Shown: positions 12,301-61,465 of the stretch, in pieces
Numbering within the stretch: the stretch's first letter is position 1
Layout: every line of letters starts with the position of its first letter
Source: Pelecanus crispus
Lineage: Eukaryota; Chordata; Aves; Pelecaniformes; Pelecanidae
NCBI RefSeq assembly: GCF_030463565.1
Contig: NC_134662.1
Location: 4,131,001 to 4,195,000, forward strand
Length of the DNA: 64,000 nucleotides
Reading direction: 5' to 3'
The notes under the pieces: generated by a model
What the model saw: the letters and a program-made list of their open reading frames with translations, nothing else
Databases searched by the model: none
Told to the model about the DNA's origin: nothing
Position numbers and translations under genes: made by a program

Positions 12301-13905
12301 ACTTCATTCAGTTGAGCTGCTACAGGTCTAAGTCTTATTTTGGGAAAGTAAGGGTGCAAACATCAAGCGAATAGACCTCCATCGAAAAAAGAGCAAGCAG
12401 CAGAGATAAGAACAGAATTCAGGCTTCCAAAGTCTCCAGCTGGCATCCTACCTAATGAACTCTGCAAACATTTTTACTGCTTTATGGGATGCACAATGTT
12501 CCCTGAACTCAAAGCAAAAGGATTAGGATGTAATTTTCCACTTAAATACATTCCCATCGCCAGCTGCTCTTGGGTTTAGATGCACCCACACAGGTCAGAG
12601 AGCTCAACACTTCAGATGACACGTAGATAATCTGCAGAAGACAACGGCACGGCACAGGTACGGCCGATACCTTTCTGCCCACTAAGTTTACAGCAGTCAT
12701 AGCGCGCAAACCAGAAACACCCTTACAGGCTTTTGGATCCCGGCACTGAACCTGCAGAACTTGCCCTTCAAAAGACGGTCTTATTTTAATTGTAAATGAA
12801 GCACGCTAATTTGAAGTCACAGTTCTTATGCTGATATTTACGGTTACTTCTGAGAACGGAGCTCGCTCTTAGACCTCGCGTTAGTATTTAATTACGTTAA
12901 GAACCGAGCACACCAGTGACCGCTAACAGCACTAGAGTTAAGAGTCTCTTAGCATAAGCTCTATTTTTCAGAGGCTCTTAATTGGGCCATTAAGAGCTAC
13001 ACCACAACAGCCAGAAACTTGGCAAATCAAGGCCGTGGCCCGCGATGGATTTCTGTACACATTTTTACAGCCCTGGCTTTAAAAGTGGCTGAACAAGGAG
13101 TGCAGGAAAACCAGAGCTCGCTGGCCTGTGCCAATCTCAGCCGCTGCCCGGGCAACAGTTCCCTTTTCGGGATCAGGCTCAGGCGGAGTTCGGACTCCGC
13201 TCTCGGCTTCGAAACCGGGCCCGGCACCAGCAGAAGCGGCCCCGCCGCACCGCAGCTTTCGCTCCCCGGCACCTTTCGCTTTCCTACGATGCCGACCCAC
13301 AGACCGGGGCTGCGCAAACCAAACGGGACAGACACACAGACATCCCCCCCCCCCCCCCCGGCCGCGCTCAGCGGGCACCGGCTGTTTCACAGCGAGAACC
13401 CCGGCTCCGCCCGAGGGCCGGACACGCCTGGGGAAGAAACACGGGTGACCCTCCCGGGCGGGGGGCAGCGCGGCCTGGCGCTCGCTGCCGCCGCCCCGGC
13501 CCCCGAGGCGCCACACGAGCCCCGGGCAGCCCGAGGGCCCCGCGGCCGGGCCCCGCCGCGCCGCAGGCCGCTCCCTCAGCGGCGACAAGCGGCCCCGGGG
13601 CGCAGGCGGCACCGGGCAGGCCCCGCCGGGACGGCAGCACACCGGGAGGCCGCGCTCCCCCCCCCCCCCGCAAGGCCCCGGGACCCGCTCCCTCCCCGGC
13701 CCGGTCGCACGGAGCGGGGCCCGGCGCTCTCCGCCCGCTGAGGGGACCGGGCCGGGGCGCGGCGGCGGCGGCCCGGGGGGGACCGAGCCCTCAGCCCCAC
13801 CGGCCCCGGGGCAGCGCCGCGGCGGGGGCAGCCCCGCGACCCGGCCCCGAGGGGCTGCCGGCGCGGGATCCGTGGCGGGGGGAGCGGGGCGCGGGCGGCC
13901 CTTAC

Positions 13906-14000
13906 CTGCGTCCCGCGGGGCTCAGGCTCCCGCCCGGCGGCCGCCGACTCTCCGCACTTCCGGGTTCCGCGCGGCCGCCATCTTGGGGGGACACGGACTT
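13906..14000 (-). other. SBNO2: Putative SBNO2 noncoding first exon
   Basis: On the minus strand the sequence CGCAG|GTAAGG gives a strong donor, with the last exon base at 13,906. Upstream are clustered core-promoter motifs, so a short first exon of about 80-110 nt is likely. The upper edge is approximate because the transcription start cannot be read from sequence. Assignment to SBNO2 rests on strand, position and the first coding exon being 13 kb downstream with no other gene between. A separate noncoding transcript is the alternative. Confidence 0.6.
13922..13981 (-). promoter_or_regulatory. Upstream ORF in SBNO2 exon 1
   Basis: A 19-codon ORF starting at the ATG inside the YY1-like motif AAGATGGCGGC and ending TGA at 13,924-13,922, wholly inside the putative first exon. 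It is probably a uORF or untranslated if transcription starts inside the motif. Its residues are Arg/Ala/Gly-rich with no recognisable domain. Confidence 0.4.
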
Positions 14001-14013
14001 CCGGGCCGGAAGT
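13956..14013 (-). promoter_or_regulatory. SBNO2 core promoter: ETS and YY1 sites
   Basis: Three ETS-type sites are visible: ACTTCCGG at 13,956-13,963 and 13,997-14,004, and CCGGAAGT at 14,006-14,013. The last two form a perfect inverted repeat with one central base. A YY1-type motif (CCAAGATGGCGGC on the minus strand) covers 13,974-13,986. ETS plus YY1 clusters near the start site are typical of TATA-less CpG-island promoters. Confidence 0.65.
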
Positions 14014-14063
14014 GGGCGGGGGGCGGCACCGGCGGGGCCAGGCCGTGGGCGGCGGGGAGCAGC

Positions 14064-14345
14064 GACCGGGGGGAGCCGGGACCGGGGAACCAGGGGAACA
14101 GGGACCGGGTGGAGCGGGGAGCCCGGGCCGGGGAACCGGGACCGGGGGGAGCCGGGACGGGGGAACCGGGACCGGGTGGAGCGGCGAGGCGGGACCGGGG
14201 AGAGCCGGGACCGGGGAACCAGGGGAACAGGGACCGGGTGGAGCGGGGAGCCGGGACCGGGGAACCGGGACCGGGGAACAGGGACCGTGGGGAGCCAGGA
14301 CCGGGCCGGGGAAACCGGGCCCAGGGAGAGCGGGGGAAGCCGGGA
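14064..14345. repeat. GC-rich degenerate minisatellite
   Basis: About 280 bp of imperfect repeats built from GGGACCGGG, GGGGAACC and GGAGCCGGGACC-like units, including a near-identical pair of segments around 14,074-14,120 and 14,204-14,250. It abuts the SBNO2 promoter. The overlapping 378-codon plus-strand and 394-codon minus-strand ORFs are low-complexity artefacts of this repeat. Confidence 0.85.
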
Positions 14346-15168
14346 GCAGGCAACAGGGAGGAACCGGGGCCGAGGGGTGCTGTGCCCGGGCAGGACCGGA
14401 GGAAGGGCAGGCCCCGGGCCGGGACAGGGGGGAGGCAGGTAAAGGAGGGCCCAGCCTTGGGAGGCGGCTCCGGGGGCCAGGAGGGGCCCCGGGCTGAGGG
14501 AAGCGCCAGACCCGGGTCACCGGCCGCAGCAGGAGCCGGTGCTGCTGCCCACGGCAGGGCCTGTGCCGCCTTCCCACCCCACCGAGCACTTGCCTGCCCC
14601 ACACCTGGCTCCGGTCAACGCGGGGGGCTGCCGTCGGCCCCTCACGCTGCCCACCGAGCGGCACCTCCCGGCCCAGAAACCGCCATCCAGGCCCTTCTGA
14701 CGGGCCCGGCATGGCCATCGCTCCGGCACGGCACGGCCCTGCAGGCCTTTGTGCTGGCACGGATTGGGGAGCGCTTGCCTTCCCTCTTGTATGGAGCCAT
14801 GGATCGCAGGAGGGAAACCCAAATCTTCAAGCGGTCTTGGCCGCTCACATGGTCAGCATCTGCCCACAGCTCGAGTGGGCGCTGGCAAGTCGTTTTCCTC
14901 ACCCAAGGAAAGGAAATTCCTCAGTTTTCCTACCTGTGGAATAGGGGCAGTAGCTATCTGCCTCCAGAGGAAGCGGGAGAGCTGAAAAAGGAAACACTTA
15001 AATCCTGACCAGCTTCCAAGGAATGTCCGCTCACTGCCATCCCACAAGAGTCTCGCTTTAAGAATTAACTGCGAATCAGCTGAAGTGCTGAATCACAGAG
15101 CTGGAAAATAAACTACTCTGGCAAATCACCCCGTGCTCCTCGATTGCTTCTCCCATCCGTTCTTGTAA

Positions 15169-15188
15169 TTTTTTTTTTTTTTTTTTTT
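15169..15188. repeat. Poly(T) tract, 20 bp
   Basis: Uninterrupted T run in intergenic DNA. Confidence 0.9.
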
Positions 15189-16440
15189 CCCATTGCCTGT
15201 GTTGGATCTGTGCCCCTTTAAGTCCCAGGATAAGAACAAAAATCCCGAGACAGTCATATAAAAAAAGCTTGCCAGACAGGTCTATTTTTACGTTGGTATC
15301 CCTAACACAGCGGTGGCAGCATGGGTATCTTGGGTTTAATTTATCCCCAAGAAGGAAAGCGCCGGCAGACCAGAACCACCGCTATCTGCTTGGCCTTTTG
15401 AAACGTCAGGCTCTTGCCAAAGGCACTGGTGGCCGGGAGGGGGGACCTTGACTGGGGACGTCTGTGACACCGCAGCCGGAGCGGGGACGGGGTGAACTCG
15501 CCGCTCTGGCACACTGAGGAGCTTTGCCATCAGCAGAAGCCGCGTGCGGCGCTCGGCGTGGGCTCAGTGCTCCAGTTTAATCTCCAGCCTCTCGGTTCCG
15601 CTACGGGGACGATCCCGTTGATAACAGGAAACACCCCAGGCTCCACGCTCGCAGCGAAGCCCCAGACAAGCGGTTGCAGTGAGGCGCAGGCTGGCACGGC
15701 ACGGGCAGCCCGGATTTAGGGACGTGTAGGCGTCCTCATCTGACGAGGCCGGGGGGCGAAGGCCCTTTTGGGAGCTGGGAGGTCCCCAGCCTGGCTCCCA
15801 TCAGGGGAGTCCCTTCTGAAGGGGTTCAAGGAGTCGGGGACCCTGGCCCTGCCAGGGTTTGCATGGGAACCCCAGCAGCACGAGCCCGCTGGCTGCGGGC
15901 CCGAGAGCAGCATCGCACCCGTCAAAGGAGCTGTCTTCAAAGAAGATGATGAGAACAAAAGGTTTGGGGTTTCTCGCAGCAGCCCCGGAGGAAGGCAGCC
16001 CGCCTCCCGCTCCGCGCTGCCTGGGACTCTCAGCCGTGCGCTTGGTTGAGCACAGACACGCTCGGCTGGTCCTGCTCCCTCTGCCAGGAGCTGAACACCT
16101 CATCGCAAGGAGCTTCAGAGCCAACGGCAGCAAAACCTCAGCCTCCCGGGCTCCCCCGCCTCTCCCGCAACCTGCTGCCCTTCGCAGACAGCTTGCCTGA
16201 ACCCAAACTCCAGCCCTAGCACCCCAAACCAGCCGGGGAACCTCCCGAGGGCGGAGGGGAACGCAGCCCCCCTCTCCCAACGGCCGCAACACGTGCGGCG
16301 CGGCCCGAGCACCCTGAACCCGGACCCCCATCCCGCAGGCTCTGCCGTGGGCAAGGGCAGCGCTGCCTCTGTGACGTCCCCTCCCCAGCCCCGAGGGGAA
16401 GGTTCCCTTTCTCCCCCTCAGACCCAAGCGGAGAGTTCGT

Positions 16441-16830
16441 CACGTTTGGGCTTTTAATCCCATCAATGAGCGCTGCTCTCAGAAGACTTCATTCATTTGC
16501 ATGCATTAATTAATCAAAGCGATTCGCTTTCATGCTTTCTGAAATATCCTTTCTCCAGAGCTTAACACCAAAGGCTCTGGCTCTATTAAATCACATCCCC
16601 GTAATAAATCACCCTGCTCTGACTCTTGCCCCACGCAGGGCCACGGGCACGCTGGAGGTGCGAGCAGCGTCCCGGCGGGCCAGGCAGGGCTGTCCTCGTC
16701 CCCATCCAGGCTACTGGCCACCTTATCTGAGAGCAATTGCCGGAGTCTAGCTAGCCATGCATTTTAAGAGTCTAAAATCCCCTAGAGCTATTTATTTAGT
16801 ATGAGACAAATATGAATAAGTAAATACACT
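16441..16830. promoter_or_regulatory. Candidate conserved regulatory element
   Basis: An AT-rich, non-repetitive island in otherwise GC-rich intergenic DNA. It contains an octamer ATTTGCAT (16,495-16,502), a homeodomain-type TAATTAAT (16,507-16,514), a TCF/LEF-type ATCAAAG (16,513-16,519) and a perfect inverted repeat AAAGCG-ATT-CGCTTT (16,516-16,530), all within 36 bp. The second half (16,740-16,830) is also AT-rich. Motifs are seen directly; enhancer function is inference. Confidence 0.35.
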
Positions 16831-17059
16831 GGAAGAACACATACCGATCCATTCAGCAATGAAGCAGTCTCATCCTGTAACCACCAACGCCTCTGCAGCT
16901 GGTGCCACAACCACTTATTTCGCTTACTGCGATCGCCTCCTCCCCCCCCATCCCAACCCGGTTCCCGTTTTAGACATGAACCCGCTGGCCCCGCTGCCCC
17001 AGCCCACGGTCCCTGGGGGCCGCTGCCGAGGAAGCCCGCAAAGCCAGCAGCCCCGGGGT

Positions 17060-17097
17060 GCGGGCTCTGCCCCGGTGCGCGGGCTCTGCCCCGGTGC
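17060..17097. repeat. 19-bp tandem duplication
   Basis: Two identical adjacent copies of a 19-bp unit beginning GCGGGCTCTGCC. Minor local duplication without evident function. Confidence 0.9.
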
Positions 17098-20000
17098 GCG
17101 CCCCCCGCAGAGGGCACAGCCTGCGGGGTGCTGCCACGCTCCAGATGTGCGGGCACCCTGCCCCACAGAGCCGCCCCTGCCCCCCACGCTCCAGCTGCGG
17201 GCAGGTGCTGCTGCACCATCAGCTGGCCTCAGAGAGCTGCTCCTAAAGCAGCAGGGACCCTGCCTGCTCCTGGGCATGCCCCAGCCCACCCTGCAGCCCA
17301 CCCTCTCCTTCTGCAACAGCACAGCCTCCTGGGCAGGGGTGCAGATAAAGCCTCTGCCCTAATTGCCACCTCTTAATAAGGGACGGGAGGGGTGCAGGTG
17401 CTTCTGCAGGAGCATCCCTGGGCTGTGCTGGTAGTGGGGGCTCTGCTGGGGTAAGCACAGGGGTGGGGAGGCTCAGCTCAGGGGAGAGCAGGCAGTGGGG
17501 TGGGTGCTTATGGGGAACACCTCATCCTCTTCCTCAGCCTGCTGCTGCTGCTCCAGCAGCACAAGGAGAAGGCAGCACCTTGGAGGGGACCCCAGCACAA
17601 GTTTTCTTGTTGAACATGTCGCTGCTGTGACATGCAACAGGCATTTCCCAAACGCTCAAAGCCAGGAGGCTGCAGCACAGCCCCTGCCACTGGCAGCAAT
17701 GGGCTGTGGTTTGGCTGCCTTCAGCTGCAGCCCCCGGAGCTGGGGAGCAGGCAGGGATGCTCCTGGCGTGCCAAGGGCTCTGCCTTCCCTGGAACCCCCC
17801 CTGCGAGGGGTGGCACCCCCATGGTGGCCCTGCCTGCCCTGCAGCTCCCTGACAGGCTGGAGAGGAAACCCCCAAGGAAGGGATGAAGCAGAAGTGGTGC
17901 TGGTCTGGGGTGGTGGGACTGGGGGCACTGGGGCTGCCCTGTGCATGCACTGGTGGGGTGTGAGGAGGAGAAACATGATGTGCTGGGGCATGGCTGAGCG
18001 GCATGCTGATGCTTTGGCCCTTGTAGGGGAGGGATGTCCCTGGGAAATGGCCTGGCTTCCCAAGAAAAAGCCCTTCCTGGGTGGCTGGGTACCTGGAGGG
18101 CACCTGGTCCCAGAGAAATGAGGCCAAAGATGGGAGGGAGTCCGAGGGCCCTGGTCCTGCAGGCTTTGCTCTGGTGCACGCTGCAGAGCAGCTCCCACCA
18201 GCCGTGGCTGTGTCGGGGTGAGCCTGGCCACTGTCACACGCAGCCGGTTCCTGTTTTTTCCTACAGCCTGGAAATCCCCTGACTTTCCACCGGGGTGAAG
18301 AGTGAGGAGCCCTGCACCCAGCTGGCTCTGTGCCTCCCCGCAGCTTCGGGAAGAGGCAGCTGCAGGGGGAGACCGGCAGCCCCCAGGGAACCGGGCTGCC
18401 CCGGTGCCAGGGGTCCCATCTGTGCTGGTGGTGGGGCTGGGCCTGGCAGGGGCCATCCTGGGGTGGGAGAGTCCTGCAAAACCATCTCGTGTTCAGGCAG
18501 ACCCCCTTCCTGCGCCCCTGGCTGGGAAGCGGGGCCATGGCCGAGGGCTCTGGGCTTTGCCCTGTCCGTGGAGGGGACGAGGTGGCAGCGGTGGCCGTGC
18601 ACCCTGCGGTGGCCCACATGCAATGAGCTTTGTAGGTCTCAGCCTGATTCCCCTTGGCTCCTGGGCAGGTTCCCAGCTGGAGGTGAAGATGCTGCTGCAG
18701 ATGCTTGGGAAAGCTGATGCAGCCACAAGCCCCTGATGGGGGACAGTGCTGGGGCATCCAAGGGTGCCTGGGGACACCCCCTGTGTGCTGGGGGGGGCCT
18801 GCAGTGAGATCCTGCCGTGCCCCGCTCCAGCTGCCCATTCCTGGAGGGTCAGGCAGGATTTCGCCTCCGGGGGAGCCTGTTTTCCTGCCACCCCGGTGGG
18901 GCGGGCAGCAGGACCGGCAAGGGAGCAGAGTACAGCTGATGCAACGCAGATACGGAGCCGCGGCCAAAGCGATGGGAGCTGCCTCCTGCCTGGGTTTCTC
19001 TGCTGTGGACGGTTTCCAATCGATCCTGCCCTCCTGCTGCTGGGAACCCGTCCCTCTCGGGAAGGGGAAGCACGGCACTTACCAGAATTTGGGCGATCGC
19101 TTTCCAGCACTCTGGACTCGGTGCCAAGATCGAAGTAAATCACATGTGGCCAGGCGCTATCATGAGAAAAGCCTGCGAGGGAGCAGGAGGGAACGGCAGC
19201 GCTGGCAGGAGCCTGGGGTGCTCAGCGGGGCCGTCTGCTCCTGTGCACCCCTGCTTCTGGGGGCTCAGCACCCCTCGGAGCATCCCCTACCCCCTGCAGT
19301 TACGGGGCTGGACACCCTGGACAAACCAGCAACGGAGCTGGGGTGAAACCCAGAGCGTTGCTGTGCCCAGACACCCGTCCCTGGGGACCCGCTGAGCTTT
19401 TGGGGATCCCAGGGTGGAGGGATGTGCTGTGACACTGCTCAGGCCCCCCAAAATGGGCTCGGGGCTCTTCTGCCTGTGCTTTGTGATCCCGTGCAGCGCC
19501 AGTAGCTCTTGTGAAAAGGCAGAAGTTGTGGATTTGTCCTGTCTCGCCTCAAAATAACGCCTCAGCTTTTGGAGCTGGTGCCCCCTGCGCAATTCCCAGC
19601 TGAGCCTGGCCGGATCCTTTTGCTAAAGGGTTTTTTTACCCTCTAGTGCAGCAGGGCCTGGGAGGCCGCTGCGGCTGGAAACCTCTTGGTTCCTCCGTGT
19701 GTCTGGAAGCGGGTGTGCAGCCGGTAACTGCACAGACCAAGTGCATCGGCACTTGCAGCCAGCTGTTCCCCGGCAGGAGCTGGCACGGCACGGGCTGCGC
19801 CGGCAGCCTCTGCGCTGGAGCCGGCTGTCCTAACGCAAACCCTCGCCCCGGCAGTTTGGCAGGGAGCGTGGCGTCTGGGCCAGGAGGGAGGTTGCAGCGT
19901 GCTCTGATGCGCCCGGTGAAAACGTTCATCTTGGGAGACCCTTCTAATGCCCCTACGGGGGGAACCAGCGGTGTGAAGCCCAACCCTTAGACAGCAGAGG

Positions 20001-20170
20001 ATCCCCGCAGGAGAAGCGTCTCGGCCATCGCCGAGGCTGTCCAGGGCTGCTGGCCGTGCCGGCGCCTGTGCCAAGAACAGCCCGTCCCCCTCGGGACATG
20101 CTGGGGCGGTGGAGCTGGGCGCTGGGTCGCTATTTTGGAGGATGCCCTTGCAGCTGTTTGGCCTCATCCG

Positions 20171-20191
20171 CCCCCCCCCCCCCCCCCCCCC
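20171..20191. repeat. Poly(C) tract, 21 bp
   Basis: Uninterrupted C run in intergenic DNA; likely length-variable and error-prone in assemblies. Confidence 0.9.
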
Positions 20192-21055
20192 GCTTCCCGT
20201 GTGTGGCCCCCAAAGCTGGGTGTCCCCTCACTTGGGGTGAGGAGGAGGAAGTGCTCCCGCTGCCCGAATCTGGGGAGGGCATGAGGAAACCATGGACCTC
20301 TGCAGAACTACTGTGCCAGGGATTTCTTTCGTTGCCCTTTCATGTTTTCCCTAGCCTTCTCCAAGTTCTTGTGCATGGCCACAAGGGCTAACAGGCTGTT
20401 TTCATTTTTTAATAAAGGTAGAGATTGCCCAGTAACCAAATCCCTTCCAGGAGAAGGGCTTAAAACACGATTTAGTGCAAAATTCAAAATAAAGAAAATC
20501 ACAACTTATTCACAGGGAAGTATTGCATGTGTTCAATCAGGGATGTTTTGGTTTGTGGTGTTTTTTTTTTTTTTTTTAAACACACTGAAGCAAATGGCAA
20601 CAGCTGGAAACTGTGTCAAACAAATAACAGAGCCTTTAAAAAACAAATGCACCCAGGCAGCCGCTCCGTGCCTGCTTGGGGCTGTGGCGGAGCTGTGCCC
20701 GGGGCTGCAGGGTGGGTGCAAACCCACCAGACGCCCTGCCAGGAGCGGGTAGGGCCCGACTCCTCGTTTCTCCCGTGTATAAACTTTCCTCTTGCAATAA
20801 AAGGGGAAAAGAACGAGTTTTACACAGATTTCAGCAGAGGGGGTTTGAGGAATCTGTGTCCCTGGCTTTAAATGCCCTTAAACATGTGCTGCTGAAAGCA
20901 CGGGATCACTGACGCTGGCTGGGAGAGCTGCGGGAGAAGCTTTCCAAGGTGGAGGAGTGAGCACGGAGCCAGAGACACTGGACTGGACCTGGTACGGCTT
21001 TCGGTGCTGGCAGAGAAAGTGAGAAACCTGTGGAAATCTTTTTAGCAAGACCTGT

Positions 21056-21328
21056 TGTGACAGGACAAGGAATAATGGATTTAAACTAAAGAAAAATAGA
21101 TTTAGACTAGACATAAGAAAGAAATTTTTTACAATGAGGGTGGTGAGGCACTAGCACAGGTTGCCCAGAGAGGCGGTGGAGGCCCCATCCCTGGAAACAT
21201 CCCAGGCCAGGTTGGACTGGGCTCTGAGCACCCTGCTCTGGTTAAAGCTGTCCCTGTCACTGCAGGGTGGTTGGGCTGGGTGATCCCTAAAGGTCCCTTC
21301 CAACCCAAAGCATTCTGTGATTCTATGA
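21056..21328 (+). mobile_element. CR1 LINE fragment (3' end)
   Basis: This carries the hallmark of the avian CR1 3' end: ACAATGAGGGTGGTGAGGC, then GGTTGCCCAGAGAGG, CCCATCCCTGGAAAC, GGTCCCTTCCAACCC and a terminal ATTCTGTGATTCTATGA. CR1 is the dominant bird non-LTR retrotransposon, and most copies are 5'-truncated as here. The fragment is too short to encode protein. Confidence 0.95.
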
Positions 21329-22120
21329 AGTGTGGGATTTATGGCACCAAGAAATTTACATTACATATCAGGAACAATCTCCATCAAGCGACACGGTTCA
21401 GCACCGATGTGGGCTGCGCTGGGGGTGGGAAGGTCTAAAGGCTGGATAACATGTGCCGGTGGTGACCCGTGCTGGAGGCTGCCTCGGGGGAACCGGCAGG
21501 CTCCTGGCAGCGCATTTTGGCCCTGTGTTTCCCAGCCTGGCTATCCTGGGAGGAGCGTCCCTGCCTGCCCGCTGCCTGTCCTGCCTGCTGGGGAGATAAG
21601 GCATTTGGGCAGGATTATCTGCGACAGCGCCGCGTGTCTCCCAGGGTCTAGGGTGATCCCTGGGTGCTGCTGCTGTAACACAGAGAAAGGCAAATAAATA
21701 GTTGTGAGATAAGGGTGAGGGGGTCAGGAGGGTACGTAAGCATCTGGGATGAAAAACGCAAATGATGTTGGTAAATTCCCCAGGAAATCCACCTCCCGCA
21801 GCCAGAGCAACATCCCTGGCCGTTCTCCAGGCGGGGAAGGGTCGGGACGCGGGTTTAGGAATCGCAGGATGGTCACAGAGGCCATCGTGCTGCTAAAGAC
21901 GGGCAGTAAGGATCGCCTGCGGGTTTTAGAATTGGGAGGAGAACGAACACTGTGTCTGACTGGATGGAAACCCTTCCCCATCCGCAGTTTTGATCGGAAA
22001 CAGAAGACTTCGGTGCCAGTGTTGACATTGCACAGCAGAAAGAAAACAGATGCCGCCTCCCAGCCCGGCGCTGGCTTCGCTTCGGAGGCTGCTGCAGTGT
22101 CCCCTGTGCCTGTGTCATGT

Positions 22121-22398
22121 CATAGAATCATAGAATCGTTTAGGTTGGAAAAGACCTTTAAGATCATCCATTAACCTACACTACCAAGTCCACTCTAAAC
22201 CAATCAAGGGTAGACTAGACTAAACCATGTCCCAAAGTGCCACCTCTGCCCATTTTTTGAACACCTCCAGGGATGGGGACTGCCCCACCTCTCTGGGCAG
22301 CCTGTTCCAATGCTTGACCACCCTTTCTGTAAAGAAATTTTTCCTAATTTCCAACCTAACCCTCCCCTGGCGCAGCTTAAGCCCATTTCCTCTGTCTG
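22121..22398 (-). mobile_element. CR1 LINE fragment, inverted
   Basis: It begins with the reverse complement of the CR1 tail (CATAGAATCATAGAATCG), followed by GGTTGGAAAAGACCTTTAAG and a diverged CR1 3' region ending near the GC-rich CAGCTTAAGCCCATTTCC. It is a minus-oriented, 5'-truncated copy about 0.8 kb from the plus-oriented CR1, so the two are tail to tail. Confidence 0.93.
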
Positions 22399-23519
22399 AG
22401 GGTTACAGATAAAAAACGCATTGTTTTATTTACTGCCCATTATTTATTATTATCCCAGAGCATGAAAACATGTGTTGGGACTGAATGTCCCCATCAAAGC
22501 ACCCAAGGGTGCCGGACCCACCGGGAGCCTTCGGCGGGGGCAGGAGAAGCCAGTGAAGTGTGGTCTGATGGGGGGAGGATGGGAAAAAGGGGCCCGAGTG
22601 GGCAGCGATGGCGGGACGGGTCAGGAGCCGTCGAGGAGGGGAGCGGTACGCTCACCGCAGCAGAGTTCTCGTAACAGAATTCCCCGCATGCACTGCAGCG
22701 GTTTAACACACGTTAAATTTGGCACGAAACGTACGGGTCAGCAGAAGAGGTTCCCAGGAGAGAGGCGGTTTGACTCGGGAGCGTTTGTGCGCTGCTTCAA
22801 AACGGGCAGTGCCAAATCCCCGACTGTTCCTAGGAGGTGGGCAGTGAGGGAGCAGATTCCCGAGCGCCTGCCCGCCCGGCCCGACTGGAGCCCGCTCCTC
22901 ACCGACCGGTCTGCGGGACGGCCCGGGCAGAGGTGGCCGGGACGCACCAGGAGCCGGGCTGAGCTCCGCAGGCCTGGGGAGCTGGCGCACGGGAGGCCCC
23001 GGCTTCACCCCGGCCCTGGAGCTGCTGCAGAGCCGGCCAAGGGCTGGCAGCCTGCGAGGACCGCGGCGGCAGGGCCGGCTCCTGGCAGGGCAGGGCCCGA
23101 TGGCAGACACGGCGGGGACAGGCCCAGCGCCCCGTCTCCATGGCACCCGCTTCCCCTTCGCCCTCCGCCCCCTGCCCTTTGCCCTTTGCCCTCCACCGCC
23201 CCGCCGCCGTCAGCCCCGCCCCTGCAGATGACGGACAGCTCCTGCGGCCTATCACAACGCTCCGTCGCCCGCCAGAGTGGGTGGGCGGGCTGGAAAAAAA
23301 ATGCAGCGAGCCAACCGGAAGCGAAAACCGCACCGCCGGCTCCTCCCCCTCGTGGCGCCGTCGCAGCCAACCAGCGGGCGAGCCCGCGGGGGCGGGGCCG
23401 GCGCCGCGGCCAATGGAAGCGCACGTTGGCCGCCGGGGGGGGGGCGCGAGGCCCGGGGGGGGGCAGCGGCGGGAGCGCGGCGGGGCCGGGCGGGGGCGGG
23501 AGGTAAACAAAATGGCGGC

Positions 23520-61465
<37,946 letters not shown>

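Larger units (their letters stand above)
558..13905 (-). other. SBNO2: SBNO2 intron 1
   Basis: About 13.3 kb of non-coding DNA between the putative noncoding first exon (donor GTAAGG at 13,905) and the first coding exon (acceptor at 558). A long first intron after a noncoding exon also occurs in human SBNO2. I see no convincing additional exon: all ORFs are short and shadow-like. The stretch contains several A/T homopolymers (about 1413-1438, 2386-2406, 3764-3782, 6241-6258), an A/C-rich block at 6221-6310, and a short GC-rich patch at about 7310-7445. AT-rich non-repetitive patches (for example 2700-2850 and 12,780-13,010) could hold enhancers but nothing specific is proven. Unannotated alternative first exons cannot be excluded. 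Confidence 0.55.
13140..14560. promoter_or_regulatory. CpG island at the SBNO2 5' end
   Basis: Strongly GC-rich and CpG-dense DNA with homopolymer C tracts at 13,344-13,359 and 13,657-13,669. It covers the putative noncoding first exon and promoter of the minus-strand gene. Long ORFs here on both strands (up to 394 codons) reflect the lack of stop codons in GC-rich DNA and are not annotated as genes. Confidence 0.75.
14350..22850. other. SBNO2-STK11 intergenic region
   Basis: About 8.5 kb between the two divergent promoters. No gene is supported. Most of it is GC-rich and stop-poor, so long overlapping ORFs occur on both strands, the longest being 514 codons on the minus strand at 17,534-19,078. 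Their composition (Pro, Gly, Ser, Cys, His-rich, no domains) suggests chance. Contents include a T20 tract (15,169-15,188), a 19-bp tandem duplication (17,060-17,097), a C21 tract (20,171-20,191), a T17 tract (20,561-20,577), two CR1 fragments, and an AT-rich candidate enhancer at 16,441-16,830. Confidence 0.65.

Noticed and set aside
13576-14760. 394-codon minus-strand ORF, and a 378-codon plus-strand ORF at 13,872-15,008
   Set aside because: Both cross the SBNO2 promoter and the minisatellite. They consist of Gly/Pro/Arg/Ala low-complexity sequence with no domain, as expected for stop-poor GC-rich repeats.
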